Shown: positions 9,563 to 18,415 of the stretch, one piece after another
How positions within the stretch are numbered: the stretch's first letter is position 1
Layout of the letters: the number at the start of each line of letters is the position of its first letter
Source of the DNA: CAMAXB01 sp964476565
GTDB taxonomy: Bacteria > Verrucomicrobiota > Verrucomicrobiia > Opitutales > Opitutaceae
NCBI GenBank assembly: GCA_964476565.1
Contig: CAYZBG010000019.1
Coordinates: 1-64,000 of the forward strand
DNA length: 64,000 bases
Reading direction: 5' to 3'
Notes under the pieces: model-generated
What the model was told of the DNA's origin: nothing
Seen by the model: only the letters and a program-made list of their open reading frames with translations
Database searches by the model: none
Position numbers and translations under genes: made by a program

Positions 9563-10096
9563 ATGCCACCCACCGACTCCGAGACCGCGCGTTGGTTTGC
9601 CGAGGAGGTTCAACCCCACGAATCGACGCTGCGCGGTTACCTCCACCGCATCGCTGCCTGGACCGATATCGACGACCTCGTGCAGGAAACGTACACGCGC
9701 CTGCTGCGCGTGCGGGCGAAAGGCGAGGTGCGGTCCACGCGCGGCCTGCTCTTTGCCACGGCGCGGAACGCAGCCCGCGATCTGTTTCGCCGGCGTGCGG
9801 TGGCGCGCACCGGCTCGGTGGCCGAGCTGGATTGCACGCAGGTGGCCGATGAGGCGCCGGCTCCTGACGAGGCGGTGGCCCGCTCCCAGGAGGTCGAACT
9901 CTTGTCCGCCGCGATTGCCGCGCTGCCCGAGCGCTGCCGGGAAGTGTTTGTGTTGCGCCGATTCGAAGGCCTGTCGCACCGCGAAATTGCGGAGCGCATG
10001 AACATCTCGGAACACACGGTGGAAGTTCAGCTCACCAAGGCCCTGCGGCGGTGTGAGGATTTCTTTGAGCAGAAGGGGGCTCTGCCCGTCGCATGA
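9563..10096 (+). CDS. ECF sigma factor (FecI-type)
   Basis: A 177-residue sigma-70 family factor with region 2 (DIDDLVQETYTRLLRV) and region 4 (LPERCREVFVLRRFEGLSHREIAERM, a helix-turn-helix). It overlaps the following fecR gene by four bases (ATGA), as in iron- or nutrient-starvation cell-surface signalling systems in which FecR holds or activates the sigma factor and a TonB-dependent receptor senses the ligand. The ATG at 9563 gives a normal ECF length. An upstream extension to 9452 would overlap the LptF/G gene and has no sigma-like features. Confidence 0.92.
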   Translation: MPPTDSETARWFAEEVQPHESTLRGYLHRIAAWTDIDDLVQETYTRLLRVRAKGEVRSTRGLLFATARNAARDLFRRRAVARTGSVAELDCTQVADEAPAPDEAVARSQEVELLSAAIAALPERCREVFVLRRFEGLSHREIAERMNISEHTVEVQLTKALRRCEDFFEQKGALPVA

Positions 10097-11121
10097 AGCC
10101 GGCCTCCTCCAGCAATCCCGGTCCCGACGCCCGCGACGAGCGGGTGCGACGCGACGCAGCGGCGGCCTGGGTGGTCCGCCACGACCGCGGCTTGTCCGCG
10201 GACGAGCAGCAGGCGTTTGCCGCGTGGCTCGAAGCCGACAGCCGGAACGAGGCCGCCTGGCGGCGCTCGGCGGCGGTGTGGGGGCGGTTCGAGGGTGCGC
10301 CGGCGGTGCGACGCGGTCCCGCCGCCCCGGCAAAGCGGCCGGCGCCGGTGGTGCGTTGGTTCGCGGGCGCGCTCGCGGCGGCCGCGGCGCTGACGTTGGC
10401 GATCTATGTTGCCCTGCCTGAACGCACGTCCGCACCGGATGCTACGGTGGCCGCCCTGGCCCCGGCGGCGGTGCCGGAGACGCGGCTGCTCGCCGACGGC
10501 ACGCAGGTCCGGTTGAACGCCGGCGCGACGGTCGTCGAGGCCTACACGGCCCACGAACGCCGGGTGCGGCTCGTTCGGGGCGAGGCTTACTTTGCGGTCA
10601 CCAAGGATCCCGCCCGTCCCTTTGTGGTCGAGGCGGACGGGGTGCGGATCGAGGCGGTGGGCACGGCGTTTGGCGTCGCCCTGCAGCCGGGCATGGTGGA
10701 CGTGCTCGTCACCGAGGGAACCGTGCGGGTCGATGCACCGGCGGATGCCGCTGGGACGGAACCGGCGCCGGCCCCCCTGGTCACCGCGGGTCACCGTGCG
10801 GTGGTGTCCCGTGCCGCCGATGCGCCGGCCGCCGGCGTGGTCGTGACGGAAGTCGACATGGTGGAAGTCAACCGGGCCAACGCCTGGCGCGGCGGTTTGC
10901 TTCGCCTTGGCGGAGCGACGCTCGCGGAACTGGCGGCCGAGTTTGAGCGGCAGACTGGGCGCAGGCTCGTGCTGAACGATCCGGAGCTGCGCGATTTGCG
11001 CGTCGGCGGCCGTTTCCCCGGTCACGACATCGACGGGTTTGTCCGGGTGTTGGAGGACCACTATGAGGTGCGGGTGCGCCGCGAGGCGGACGGCACACTG
11101 GTCCTCGAGCGTGCCCGTTGA
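10093..11121 (+). CDS. FecR-type anti-sigma/sigma regulator
   Basis: A 342-residue single-pass membrane regulator. Residues 1-70 match the cytoplasmic DUF4880-like head (AWVVRHDRGLSADEQQAFAAWL). A transmembrane helix spans about 87-108, followed by the periplasmic FecR domain (LADGTQVRLNAGATV, GEAYFAV, VGTAFGV) and a DUF4974-like secretin/STN end (LAELAAEFERQTGRRLVL). FecR proteins pass a signal from the receptor's periplasmic STN domain to the sigma factor. Translation is coupled to the sigma gene (ATGA) and the next gene is the receptor, so the set forms one system. The ligand cannot be read from the sequence. Confidence 0.93.
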   Translation: MKPASSSNPGPDARDERVRRDAAAAWVVRHDRGLSADEQQAFAAWLEADSRNEAAWRRSAAVWGRFEGAPAVRRGPAAPAKRPAPVVRWFAGALAAAAALTLAIYVALPERTSAPDATVAALAPAAVPETRLLADGTQVRLNAGATVVEAYTAHERRVRLVRGEAYFAVTKDPARPFVVEADGVRIEAVGTAFGVALQPGMVDVLVTEGTVRVDAPADAAGTEPAPAPLVTAGHRAVVSRAADAPAAGVVVTEVDMVEVNRANAWRGGLLRLGGATLAELAAEFERQTGRRLVLNDPELRDLRVGGRFPGHDIDGFVRVLEDHYEVRVRREADGTLVLERAR

Positions 11122-11129
11122 AGCGCCGC

Positions 11130-11208
11130 GACGGCGAAAAAATCAAAAATTCCGATAACGGAATCCGGCGGGGTCGCCGTCCTCCTTATGCGCACAGCGA
11201 TTGTGCGC
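11130..11208 (+). promoter_or_regulatory. structured leader between fecR and the receptor gene
   Basis: Two nested inverted repeats and one separate one fill this spacer. Outer arms GACGGCGA (11130-11137) and TCGCCGTC (11174-11181) enclose a small ATTCCG-ATAA-CGGAAT hairpin. A second hairpin has arms GCGCACA (11190-11196) and TGTGCGC (11202-11208). They precede the receptor start at 11244. They may attenuate, process or stabilise the transcript so that the receptor is made at a different level from the sigma/FecR pair; no consensus promoter was recognised. Confidence 0.4.
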
Positions 11209-11243
11209 TTCACCCCGCATGCCCCGTTCTTCACCGTACCCGC

Positions 11244-14200
11244 ATGATCTGTCGCCCGTTCTCGGCGCTGCAGGCCGCGCGCGTGCCCGGGGTGCTTCCG
11301 CGCCGGCTGGCCGGTCTCGTTGCCGCCTGGATCTTCCTCGCGGCCGGGGCGGCGCTGGCCCTGGCGGCCGGGAGCGCGCCGGCACGTCCGCCGCCGGATG
11401 TTCCGCGCCCGTTTCACATCCCGGCGGGCGAGGGGCAGATCGCCTTGGAGCAATTCGCCGAGCAGGCGGATGCCTCCATCGTCTACCTCGTCGCCCACGT
11501 GCAAGGAGTCCGGACCCCGGCGGTGCGGGGTGACTTCACCCCGCGTGAGGCCCTCCAGCGCCTGCTGACCGGCACGGCGCTCACCCTCGAGGAAGATGCC
11601 CGGACCGGCACCTTCACTCTCAAACGCGGCGCGAAGCGCGCCGCGGACCCCGCCGCTTTGTCCCCTTTACCCCCGGAACGTGACGTTCCCCCCAAGCAGA
11701 CCATGAAACGCAAGACTTTGATCACGGTGCTCGCCGGCTGGCTCGGCCTGGTCGCCGCGCCCGCGCAGCCCTCCCCCGAAACTCCCGCCCCCGAAACCGG
11801 CAGCCTGACCGGCACGGTGTTGAACGAAACAAACGGAACCTTCGTCGCGAATGCCCGCGTGACCATCGCGGCCCACGGCCTCGAGGCGTTCACCGACACG
11901 TACGGCCGTTACCAGTTGGCGCGGGTGCCGGCCGGCCCGGCCAGCGTGCGCGTCGATTACATCGGGTTCCCGGCCATCACCCACGTGGTGCAGGTGGCTG
12001 CGGGTCAGGCTGCGGTCCGCGACTTCACGCTGCGGTCCAAGACGGTGACCGGGGACGAGACGATCACGCTCGATGCCTTCACGGTCGCCGCCCAGGCGGA
12101 CATGGCGGCGTCGGACGTGGCGGTGAACGAGCAGCGTTACGCGCCGTCGATCAAGAACATCGTGGCGACGGATTCGTTTGCGGACATCGCGGACGGCAAC
12201 GTCGGCGAGTTTGCGAAATTCCTGCCCGGCGTGGTGTTGAACCGCAACGGCAGCGACGGCACGACGATCTCCCTCGGTGGCGTTCCGCCCAGCGGCACGC
12301 CCATTCTGGTCGACGGCAACGGCCTCGCCAGTGCGGCGAGTTCGAGCCCGAGCCGGCAGATCGAGTTCGAGAACATGTCGATCAACAGCATGGCCCGCGT
12401 TGAGGTCGACCGCTCGCCCATGCCCGACTCGCCCGCCAGTGCGATCGGCGGCTCGGTCAACCTGATCAGCAAAAGCGCCTTCGAACGCACCAAGCCGCTC
12501 TACACCTTCAAGGTCTATGCGTCGTTCCCGGAGGAGGACTTCTCGTTCAAGAAGCAGCCGGGCCCCTTCGACAAGAAGACGTACTGGTATCAGCCGAACC
12601 TCGAGTTCAGCGCCATCGTGCCGGTCAGCCGGAGATTTGGCTTCACCGTCAACGGCATCAGCACGCGCACGATCAACAACGGTCCGGGCACGACGCAGGA
12701 CTGGGTGCCGCACCAGCTGGCGCAGTCGGCCAATTATCCCGCAACCACGCCCGACGCGCCCTACCTCGCCCGCTGGCGCGTGCAGGAGCGCCCGAAGATC
12801 ACGCGCCGCGAGCAGATCAGCGCCACCGCCGACTGGCGGGTGACCGAGCACGGTGTGCTCACGCTCGGCATGCAGTACGCGTTCTTCAATTCGAACTGGT
12901 GGGTGCGCCAGCTGAACTTCGACGTCGGACGCGTCGCGTCGTTCGGCGACGACTTCACCCAGGGCGCGGCCGGAGCCGGCTTCGTGCAGACCGTCTATGA
13001 CGCAACCGACAAGCATGGCACGACCTACATGCCCAGCCTCCGCTACCGACACCGCGGCCCGGTCTGGGACTGGCAGATCGGCGGCGCGTTCTCCCGCGCC
13101 TCGAATTACTACCGCGACATCGACAAGGGCTATTTCCAGGCGAGCAACGCCTTCTTCCGCAACCTGACCATCCGCTTCGAGGACTTCGGTTACGAGGCGC
13201 CCCGGGTCGTCGACGTGCGCGACGCCCAGGGTAACCCGGTCGATGCGTATGACCTTTCCAACTACCGCCTCGAGGCTGTGACCGCCCGGTGGCTGACCAG
13301 CTCGGACATCGTGCGCACCGCCTTCTTCAATGCGAAGCGTGACCTCGGCTTCAAGGTGCCTTTCACGGTAAAGACCGGCATCGACGTGCGCTCGCAGTCG
13401 CGCGACATCCGGCGTCCGAACACGACGCGCCAGTTCGTCGGCGCCGACGGGATCGCCCGCACCGCGGACGACAACGCCGACCAGTGGTACGATCCCATCT
13501 ATTCGCAGAAGGACCTGCTCTACGGTCCCCGGATGGAGTGGATGAACCTTGCTGCCATCGGGTCCACCTACGCCAGCAATCCGGCGTACTTCCCCCAGAC
13601 GGCCGCGCAGGAGTACAGCGACCATCGCAACCAGGTCACGGGCTCGCAGGCCATCACCGAGACCATCGTCGCGCCGTATGTGCGGTTTGACACGAAGCTC
13701 TGGGACGGCCGCGTGCTCGTCTCGGGCGGCGTGCGTTACGAGCGGACCGACGACGAAGGCGTCGGTCCGTTGATCGACCCGACGGCCATCTATCAACGCG
13801 ACGCCAACGGTGAGATCGTGCGCAACAGCGCCGGTCAGCCCGTGGTCATCGCACCGCTCAATTCGCTGCTGGGCTCGCAACTCGCCTACGTCGAGCGTGG
13901 ATCCAGCACCCAGTCCGACTACGACGGGTACTTCCCGAGCCTCAACACCTCGTTCATCCTCCGGCCCAACCTGATTGCCCGCGTGTCCTACGGCCGGTCG
14001 ATCAATCGCCCCGACTTCGGCAACATCCTGCCCTCGATGTCGCTGCCGGACACGGAGAGCACCTCCCGCACGATCACGCTCACGAATCCCGACCTGCAGC
14101 CGTGGATCGCCGACAGTTATGGCGTGGCGTTGGAGTACTATTTCAACGAGCCCTCCACCGGAGTCGTCTCCGCCCGGGCCTACCGTCGCGACATCTCCGA

Positions 14201-14795
14201 CTTCTGGGGCGCCGTCACGGTGCCCGCGAGCGACGACGTGCTGGAACCGTGGGGACTTGACCCGGAGGTGTACGGCGAGGCGCTCGGCTACGTGGTGAGC
14301 ACGCGCCGCAACGTGGGCGACGCGCGGGTGAGTGGACTCGAGCTCGATTACCGCCAGAACCTCACCTTCCTCCCGCGCTGGGCGCGGGGCGTGACGCTCT
14401 TCGGCAACATCACCTGGCAGGATCTCGAAGGTTCCGAGCAGGCCAGCTTCGCCGGCTTCGCCCGCAAGATGGCGAACTGGGGGATCAGCCTGAACCGTCA
14501 GCGCTTTGCGGTCCGGTTGGCGGTGAATCATCGCGGCTTGATCCAGCAAAACCTTATCACCCAGGCCGGCGCGGAGGCGGGGACCTACCAGTACCTGCTG
14601 CCGCGGACGAGTGCCGACTTCACCGCCGAGTACCGACTCACCGAGCACTTCGGCTTGTACGTGAGCGGGCGCAACATCAACAAGGAGGTCGATTACACCG
14701 TGCGCTACGGACCGTCGACTCCCCGCGACCGCATCGTGGTCGGCCGCGCCGGCTACGGCGCCACCTGGTATGTCGGCGTCAAGGGAACCTTTTAA
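11244..14795 (+). CDS. TonB-dependent receptor with N-terminal STN domain (signalling transducer)
   Basis: An 1183-residue outer-membrane receptor. Order: signal peptide (a hydrophobic run around LAGLVAAWIFLAAGAAL), an STN domain at about 54-129 (FHIPAGEGQIALEQFAEQA), then a second signal-peptide-like segment at residue 154 (MKRKTLITVLAGWLGLVAA), a carboxypeptidase-like regulatory domain (TGTVLNETNGTFVANARVTI), a plug (DSFADIADGNVGEFAKFLPG) and a beta-barrel ending in the typical aromatic ..VGVKGTF. STN domains contact FecR, which fits the upstream sigma/fecR pair. The embedded second signal peptide is odd: the receptor may instead start at the ATG at 11703 (1030 residues), with a separate exported STN protein fused in frame. 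I kept the long form because the frame is open throughout. Confidence 0.85.
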   Translation: MICRPFSALQAARVPGVLPRRLAGLVAAWIFLAAGAALALAAGSAPARPPPDVPRPFHIPAGEGQIALEQFAEQADASIVYLVAHVQGVRTPAVRGDFTPREALQRLLTGTALTLEEDARTGTFTLKRGAKRAADPAALSPLPPERDVPPKQTMKRKTLITVLAGWLGLVAAPAQPSPETPAPETGSLTGTVLNETNGTFVANARVTIAAHGLEAFTDTYGRYQLARVPAGPASVRVDYIGFPAITHVVQVAAGQAAVRDFTLRSKTVTGDETITLDAFTVAAQADMAASDVAVNEQRYAPSIKNIVATDSFADIADGNVGEFAKFLPGVVLNRNGSDGTTISLGGVPPSGTPILVDGNGLASAASSSPSRQIEFENMSINSMARVEVDRSPMPDSPASAIGGSVNLISKSAFERTKPLYTFKVYASFPEEDFSFKKQPGPFDKKTYWYQPNLEFSAIVPVSRRFGFTVNGISTRTINNGPGTTQDWVPHQLAQSANYPATTPDAPYLARWRVQERPKITRREQISATADWRVTEHGVLTLGMQYAFFNSNWWVRQLNFDVGRVASFGDDFTQGAAGAGFVQTVYDATDKHGTTYMPSLRYRHRGPVWDWQIGGAFSRASNYYRDIDKGYFQASNAFFRNLTIRFEDFGYEAPRVVDVRDAQGNPVDAYDLSNYRLEAVTARWLTSSDIVRTAFFNAKRDLGFKVPFTVKTGIDVRSQSRDIRRPNTTRQFVGADGIARTADDNADQWYDPIYSQKDLLYGPRMEWMNLAAIGSTYASNPAYFPQTAAQEYSDHRNQVTGSQAITETIVAPYVRFDTKLWDGRVLVSGGVRYERTDDEGVGPLIDPTAIYQRDANGEIVRNSAGQPVVIAPLNSLLGSQLAYVERGSSTQSDYDGYFPSLNTSFILRPNLIARVSYGRSINRPDFGNILPSMSLPDTESTSRTITLTNPDLQPWIADSYGVALEYYFNEPSTGVVSARAYRRDISDFWGAVTVPASDDVLEPWGLDPEVYGEALGYVVSTRRNVGDARVSGLELDYRQNLTFLPRWARGVTLFGNITWQDLEGSEQASFAGFARKMANWGISLNRQRFAVRLAVNHRGLIQQNLITQAGAEAGTYQYLLPRTSADFTAEYRLTEHFGLYVSGRNINKEVDYTVRYGPSTPRDRIVVGRAGYGATWYVGVKGTF

Positions 14796-14805
14796 TCTCA
14801 TCGTC

Positions 14806-16173
14806 ATGAACCGTCGTCGTTTCCTCCAATCCTCCCTCGCGGCCACCGCCCTCGCCGGCGTTGCCCCGCGGCTCTTTTCCGCCAGCCGTCCGTCCGGACG
14901 TCCGCCCCGCGTCTTGCTGCGCAACTCGTGGCAAAGCGTGAACATCGGCGACATCGGCCACACCCCCGGCGCGCTCCGTCTGTTCGAGGAGCACTTTCCC
15001 GAAGCCGAGTTGATTCTCTGGCCCGGACAACTCGGTCACGGCTCGCGGGACATGCTCGTGAAAGGCTTCCCCCGGCTGCGCATCGTCGAAGGCTCCGTCG
15101 ATGCGAACGGGAAGCCGACCACGCCCGAGCTCGCGAAAGCGTGGGCCGACACCGACGTCTACGTCAGCGGCTCTGGCTCGGGCTTTCCCGCGCACGCGCA
15201 CGCCGTGGCATTTCGCAAGGCCACGGGCAAGCCGGTGGGGGTGTTCGCCGTGAGCACCGACCCCATCTCGGGCTTCGGGGGCAACCGCGATCCCGAGGGC
15301 GGCACCCTCAACGACCTGCGGCGGCGGGCGCTGGCCTTGCCGCCGACGCACCTGGCCGCGGACCTCCGCTTCATCCTCAACGAGGCGTCGTTCATGTTCT
15401 GCCGCGATACCATCTCGCTCGAGTACCTCAAGAACCAGCAGATCAAGGCGCCGGTGCTGGAGTTCGGACCCGATTCCCAGCTCGGCATGCACCTGCGCGA
15501 CGACGCCAAGGGCTACGCCTACCTGCGGGACAACGGCCTCGAGGACGGACGTTTCATCTGCGTCATCCCGCGGGTGCGTTACACGCCCTACCATCACATG
15601 CGCGGGGCGACGACCCTGACGGATTCGGACCGACAGAAGGACGCGATCAACGCGCGCACCAACGAGCAGGATCTTTCGAAGCTCCGCGAAATGATGATCG
15701 CCTACGTGCGCGCCACCGGCGGCAAGGTCATGACCTGTCCGGAAATGACCTACCAGATCGAGACGGCGAAGCAGTACCTCATCGATCCCTTGCCGGCGGA
15801 CGTGAAAAAGAACGTGGTCTGGCGCAACACCTACTGGCTGCCCGACGAGGCGGCGTCGATCTACACCAAGGCCCTCGCCGTCATCAGCGCGGATTGCCAC
15901 TCGCCGCTCATCGCCTACCGGGTGGGCACGCCGGCGATCTACCTGCGCCAGCCGACCGATACCTGCAAGGGTCAGATGTACCGCGATTTTGGCGCGGACC
16001 GCTGGATGCTGGAAGTCGACGAAACCAATGGTGCGGAGCTCTGGTCCCGGGTGGAGGAAATCCACCGCGATCCCACCCGGGCCCGTGCCCAGGTCGAAAC
16101 CATCATGACCGGCGTGCGCCGGTTGCAGAAGCGCATGGTGGATGCCGTGCGCGTGGCCGCGGGCGCCGCCTGA
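14806..16173 (+). CDS. exported polysaccharide pyruvyl transferase-like protein
   Basis: A 455-residue protein with a Tat-like start (MNRRRFLQSS, Ala-rich, cleavage near LFSAS), followed by a polysaccharide-pyruvyl-transferase-like domain: VNIGDIGHTPGALRLFE early and DCHSPLIAYRVGTPAIYL late, as in the C-terminal nucleotide-binding-type half of the family. Known members ketalise cell-surface sugars using phosphoenolpyruvate in the cytoplasm. A periplasmic form would lack that donor, so the present function is uncertain. It begins ten bases after the receptor gene and is almost certainly cotranscribed, which suggests that it acts on the receptor's ligand or polymer. The ATG at 14806 gives the RR signal. 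Confidence 0.75.
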   Translation: MNRRRFLQSSLAATALAGVAPRLFSASRPSGRPPRVLLRNSWQSVNIGDIGHTPGALRLFEEHFPEAELILWPGQLGHGSRDMLVKGFPRLRIVEGSVDANGKPTTPELAKAWADTDVYVSGSGSGFPAHAHAVAFRKATGKPVGVFAVSTDPISGFGGNRDPEGGTLNDLRRRALALPPTHLAADLRFILNEASFMFCRDTISLEYLKNQQIKAPVLEFGPDSQLGMHLRDDAKGYAYLRDNGLEDGRFICVIPRVRYTPYHHMRGATTLTDSDRQKDAINARTNEQDLSKLREMMIAYVRATGGKVMTCPEMTYQIETAKQYLIDPLPADVKKNVVWRNTYWLPDEAASIYTKALAVISADCHSPLIAYRVGTPAIYLRQPTDTCKGQMYRDFGADRWMLEVDETNGAELWSRVEEIHRDPTRARAQVETIMTGVRRLQKRMVDAVRVAAGAA

Positions 16174-16179
16174 GTCGGT

Positions 16180-16207
16180 CGCGCCGGCCCCGCGGTGGGC
16201 CGGCGCG
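16180..16207 (+). terminator. GC-rich hairpin after the receptor/pyruvyl-transferase genes
   Basis: A perfect 11-bp stem (CGCGCCGGCCC / GGGCCGGCGCG) with a 6-base loop starts six bases after the stop codon. It has no T run, so it may slow or end transcription or protect the mRNA 3' end. Confidence 0.45.
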
Positions 16208-16279
16208 GAGTTCGGGCTTGCCTGAGCCGGAACGGGCGCGTGTCGTGCGCAGGCATGTGTCCGTTCGCAAGCTTCGCCC

Positions 16280-17515
16280 ATGCCTGAGGAAACGCCTTCA
16301 CCCGCGTCCCGCAGTCCGCGGGCGGGGCCGGGGACGCTTCCCTGGTTGCTCGGTGCGCTGGCCGCGCTGATTGCGCTGACCTTTGCCCTCTACACCGACC
16401 ACCGGTGGGAGGATTACTACATTACGTTTCGCTCCAGCAAGCACCTCGCCACGGGCGAGGGGCTGGTCTACCAGCCGGGCGAGCGGGTGCACACGTTCAC
16501 CTCTCCGCTGGGCGTGTTGCTGCCAGCCGTGGCGAGCGTGATGACGCTGAACCGCTCGGACGAAGCTGCGCTTTGGCTCTTCCGCCTGTTCTGCATCGGG
16601 GCCCTGGCGGCGGCGGTGATCCTGCTCGGGCGCCTCGCGGCCGGCCGGAACTACGGCCTGATCGCGACGCTGCTTCTGACCGGTCTCGTCATGACCGATG
16701 CCAAGACGGTCGATTTCAGTATCAACGGCATGGAGACCGCGTGGATGCTGTTGTTCCTCGCCGAGATGGTGCTGGCGGCGGAGCGCGCGGGCCAGGGTGC
16801 CTGGCGTGCGCTGGGGGTGGCCTGGGCGGGGCTGATGTGGACCCGGCCCGACAGCTTCATCTACATCGGCGCCTATGCGTTGGGCGTCGGTTTGTTCGCC
16901 GCGGGCGGCGCCGCCGGGGCGGGGCGAGCCGCATGGTTCGGCCAGTGTGTGCGGGCCGGGCTGCTCACGACCGCCCTGTACCTGCCGTGGTTTCTGTTTG
17001 CGTGGATTTACTACGGAAGCCCGGTGCCGCACACGATCGCGGCGAAGTCGATGGTCAACGACCCGCTCACCCTCGAGCGGATCGCCTCCACCGTGGTCAC
17101 GTTTCCCTTGGCCGCTCTTGAAGGACGCCTCGCCTTGGATTCGACCTTCCTACCGGCCTATTTCGACATGGGCGGCTGGCCCGGATGGTTGACGATCGTC
17201 GGGCGGGGTCTGGCGCTGGCCTGCGCGGTGGTGTGGCTTGTGCCCGGACTTGCGCCCGGTCCGAAGGCTGCGTCGCTGACCTATTTTCTCGCGCAACTCT
17301 ACCTCTGGCTTTTCCCCAATCATCCCTTCCCCTGGTACCTGCCCAGCGCCACCTTCTTTGCGATCCTGACGCTCGCCGGGGTGCTGCATCAGGGACTCGG
17401 CTTCGCCCGGTGGCTCGGGACCGTGGACGGGGCCGGCCCGGTGGGGCGCAGGCTCGCGCGTGGGCTTGCGGCGGGCGCGGTGGCGCTGCTGGTTGTTTCC
17501 GGCGGCCTGCTTTAG
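16280..17515 (+). CDS. multi-pass membrane glycosyltransferase-like protein, N-terminal part (stops at in-frame TAG)
   Basis: A 411-residue polytopic membrane protein with about ten hydrophobic helices. It resembles the GT-C/ArnT-like or mannosyltransferase class: a DHRWEDYYITFR segment after helix 1 supplies the acidic pair typical of the first periplasmic loop, and VHTFTSPLG follows. Such enzymes use polyprenyl-linked sugars on the periplasmic side. The frame ends with a TAG at 17513-17515 inside the last helix (GAVALLVVSGGLL), and the same frame continues immediately for another 280 codons. The gene is therefore probably the front of one 693-codon gene broken by a nonsense mutation, a sequencing error, or read-through. 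Helices are intact up to the break. Confidence 0.75.
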   Translation: MPEETPSPASRSPRAGPGTLPWLLGALAALIALTFALYTDHRWEDYYITFRSSKHLATGEGLVYQPGERVHTFTSPLGVLLPAVASVMTLNRSDEAALWLFRLFCIGALAAAVILLGRLAAGRNYGLIATLLLTGLVMTDAKTVDFSINGMETAWMLLFLAEMVLAAERAGQGAWRALGVAWAGLMWTRPDSFIYIGAYALGVGLFAAGGAAGAGRAAWFGQCVRAGLLTTALYLPWFLFAWIYYGSPVPHTIAAKSMVNDPLTLERIASTVVTFPLAALEGRLALDSTFLPAYFDMGGWPGWLTIVGRGLALACAVVWLVPGLAPGPKAASLTYFLAQLYLWLFPNHPFPWYLPSATFFAILTLAGVLHQGLGFARWLGTVDGAGPVGRRLARGLAAGAVALLVVSGGLL

Positions 17516-17518
17516 GCG

Positions 17519-18361
17519 GTGGCGGGGCAGGCGGAGGCGCAGCAGCGCATCGTGGAGGACCAGAATCGCAAGCAGATCGGGCTCTGGCTGCGCGAACACG
17601 CTCAGCCCGGCGACACGGTGTTCATGGAGCCGCTCGGCTACATCGGCTACTTCTCCGGGCTCAAGACGCTGGACTTCCCGGGTATGTCGGCGCCCGAAAC
17701 GGTCGCGGCGCGGGAGCTGTTGGGCAATGATTTCACCCATCTCATTTCGTGGCTGGAACCGACCTGGCTGGTGCTGCGCCCACGCGAACTGGAACAGATG
17801 ATCGGCCGTGACCGGGGTATTGTCGACGGCACCTACCGCGTGGTGCGGACCTTCTCGGTGGCGGACGAAGTCGAGGCGCTGGACGTGGCCGGAAAACCGT
17901 ACCTACGCTTTGACGCCGAGTTCGTCCTGCTCCGCCGCGAGCGTTCGGCCAAAGTCCCGTTGGAGAACGGCGTGGCCTTCAGCCCCTTCCAAGCCTCGCG
18001 CATGGTTCATGACGGCCGTCCGGCCACTTTCCTGCACACGCCCGGAGCGTGGTTGCTCCCCATCCCGCCGGAGGCGCGCCGGGTGCGGGTGGGCTACGGC
18101 TTCATTCCCGAGGCCACGGCCGGTGCCGAGCGGACCGACGGCGCCCACTTTGAAGTGTTCGTCGCGTCGTCCGGCCGGCCCCACCGGGTGCACGATCGTT
18201 TCCTCGACCCGGCTGCGGTGGTGGAGGACCGGGGCTGGCATTCGGTCGAGATCGAACTACCCGCGGCGGTCGCCGGAGCCACGCTCGTGCTCCGGGCGAA
18301 TCCACACCTCACCACGCGGTTCGACTACACCTACTGGACCGATCCGGAATTCCTGCCCTAG
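17519..18361 (+). pseudogene. C-terminal part of the interrupted membrane glycosyltransferase-like gene
   Basis: This frame is identical to that of the preceding membrane gene and begins one codon after its TAG. The 280 residues (EDQNRKQIGLWLREHA, PGDTVFMEPLGYIGYFSG, LDFPGMSAPE) look like the periplasmic C-terminal domain that follows the last helix in this protein type. Without the TAG the helix end would run straight into this segment. A GTG at 17519 could start separate translation, but the protein has no signal peptide and would be made in the wrong compartment. I therefore treat it as a broken or read-through half rather than an independent gene. It ends in a GC-rich inverted repeat shared with leuA. 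Confidence 0.7.
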
Positions 18362-18412
18362 GCACGGCCGGGCCGGTATCGCAGCGAAGCTGGATTCCGG
18401 CCCGGGCCGTGC
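18362..18412. terminator. bidirectional inverted repeat between convergent genes
   Basis: The arms GCACGGCCGGGCCGG (from 18362) and CCGGCCCGGGCCGTGC (to 18412) pair almost fully around a 20-base loop. It fills the space between the membrane gene (plus) and leuA (minus). There is no T run; position and strength suggest a shared terminator. Confidence 0.5.
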
Positions 18413-18415
18413 GGA

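Noticed and set aside
11667..14963. A 1098-codon open frame antisense to the TonB receptor
   Set aside because: It mirrors the receptor's codon pattern in a GC-rich gene, has no recognisable domain, signal or start context, and its residues (Arg/Gly/Val/Asp rich) are typical of an antisense shadow frame.
18362..18412. GC-rich inverted repeats (also 16180-16207, 54388-54417) as a dispersed repeat family
   Set aside because: Their arm sequences differ from one another; they share only position after genes, as expected for terminators.
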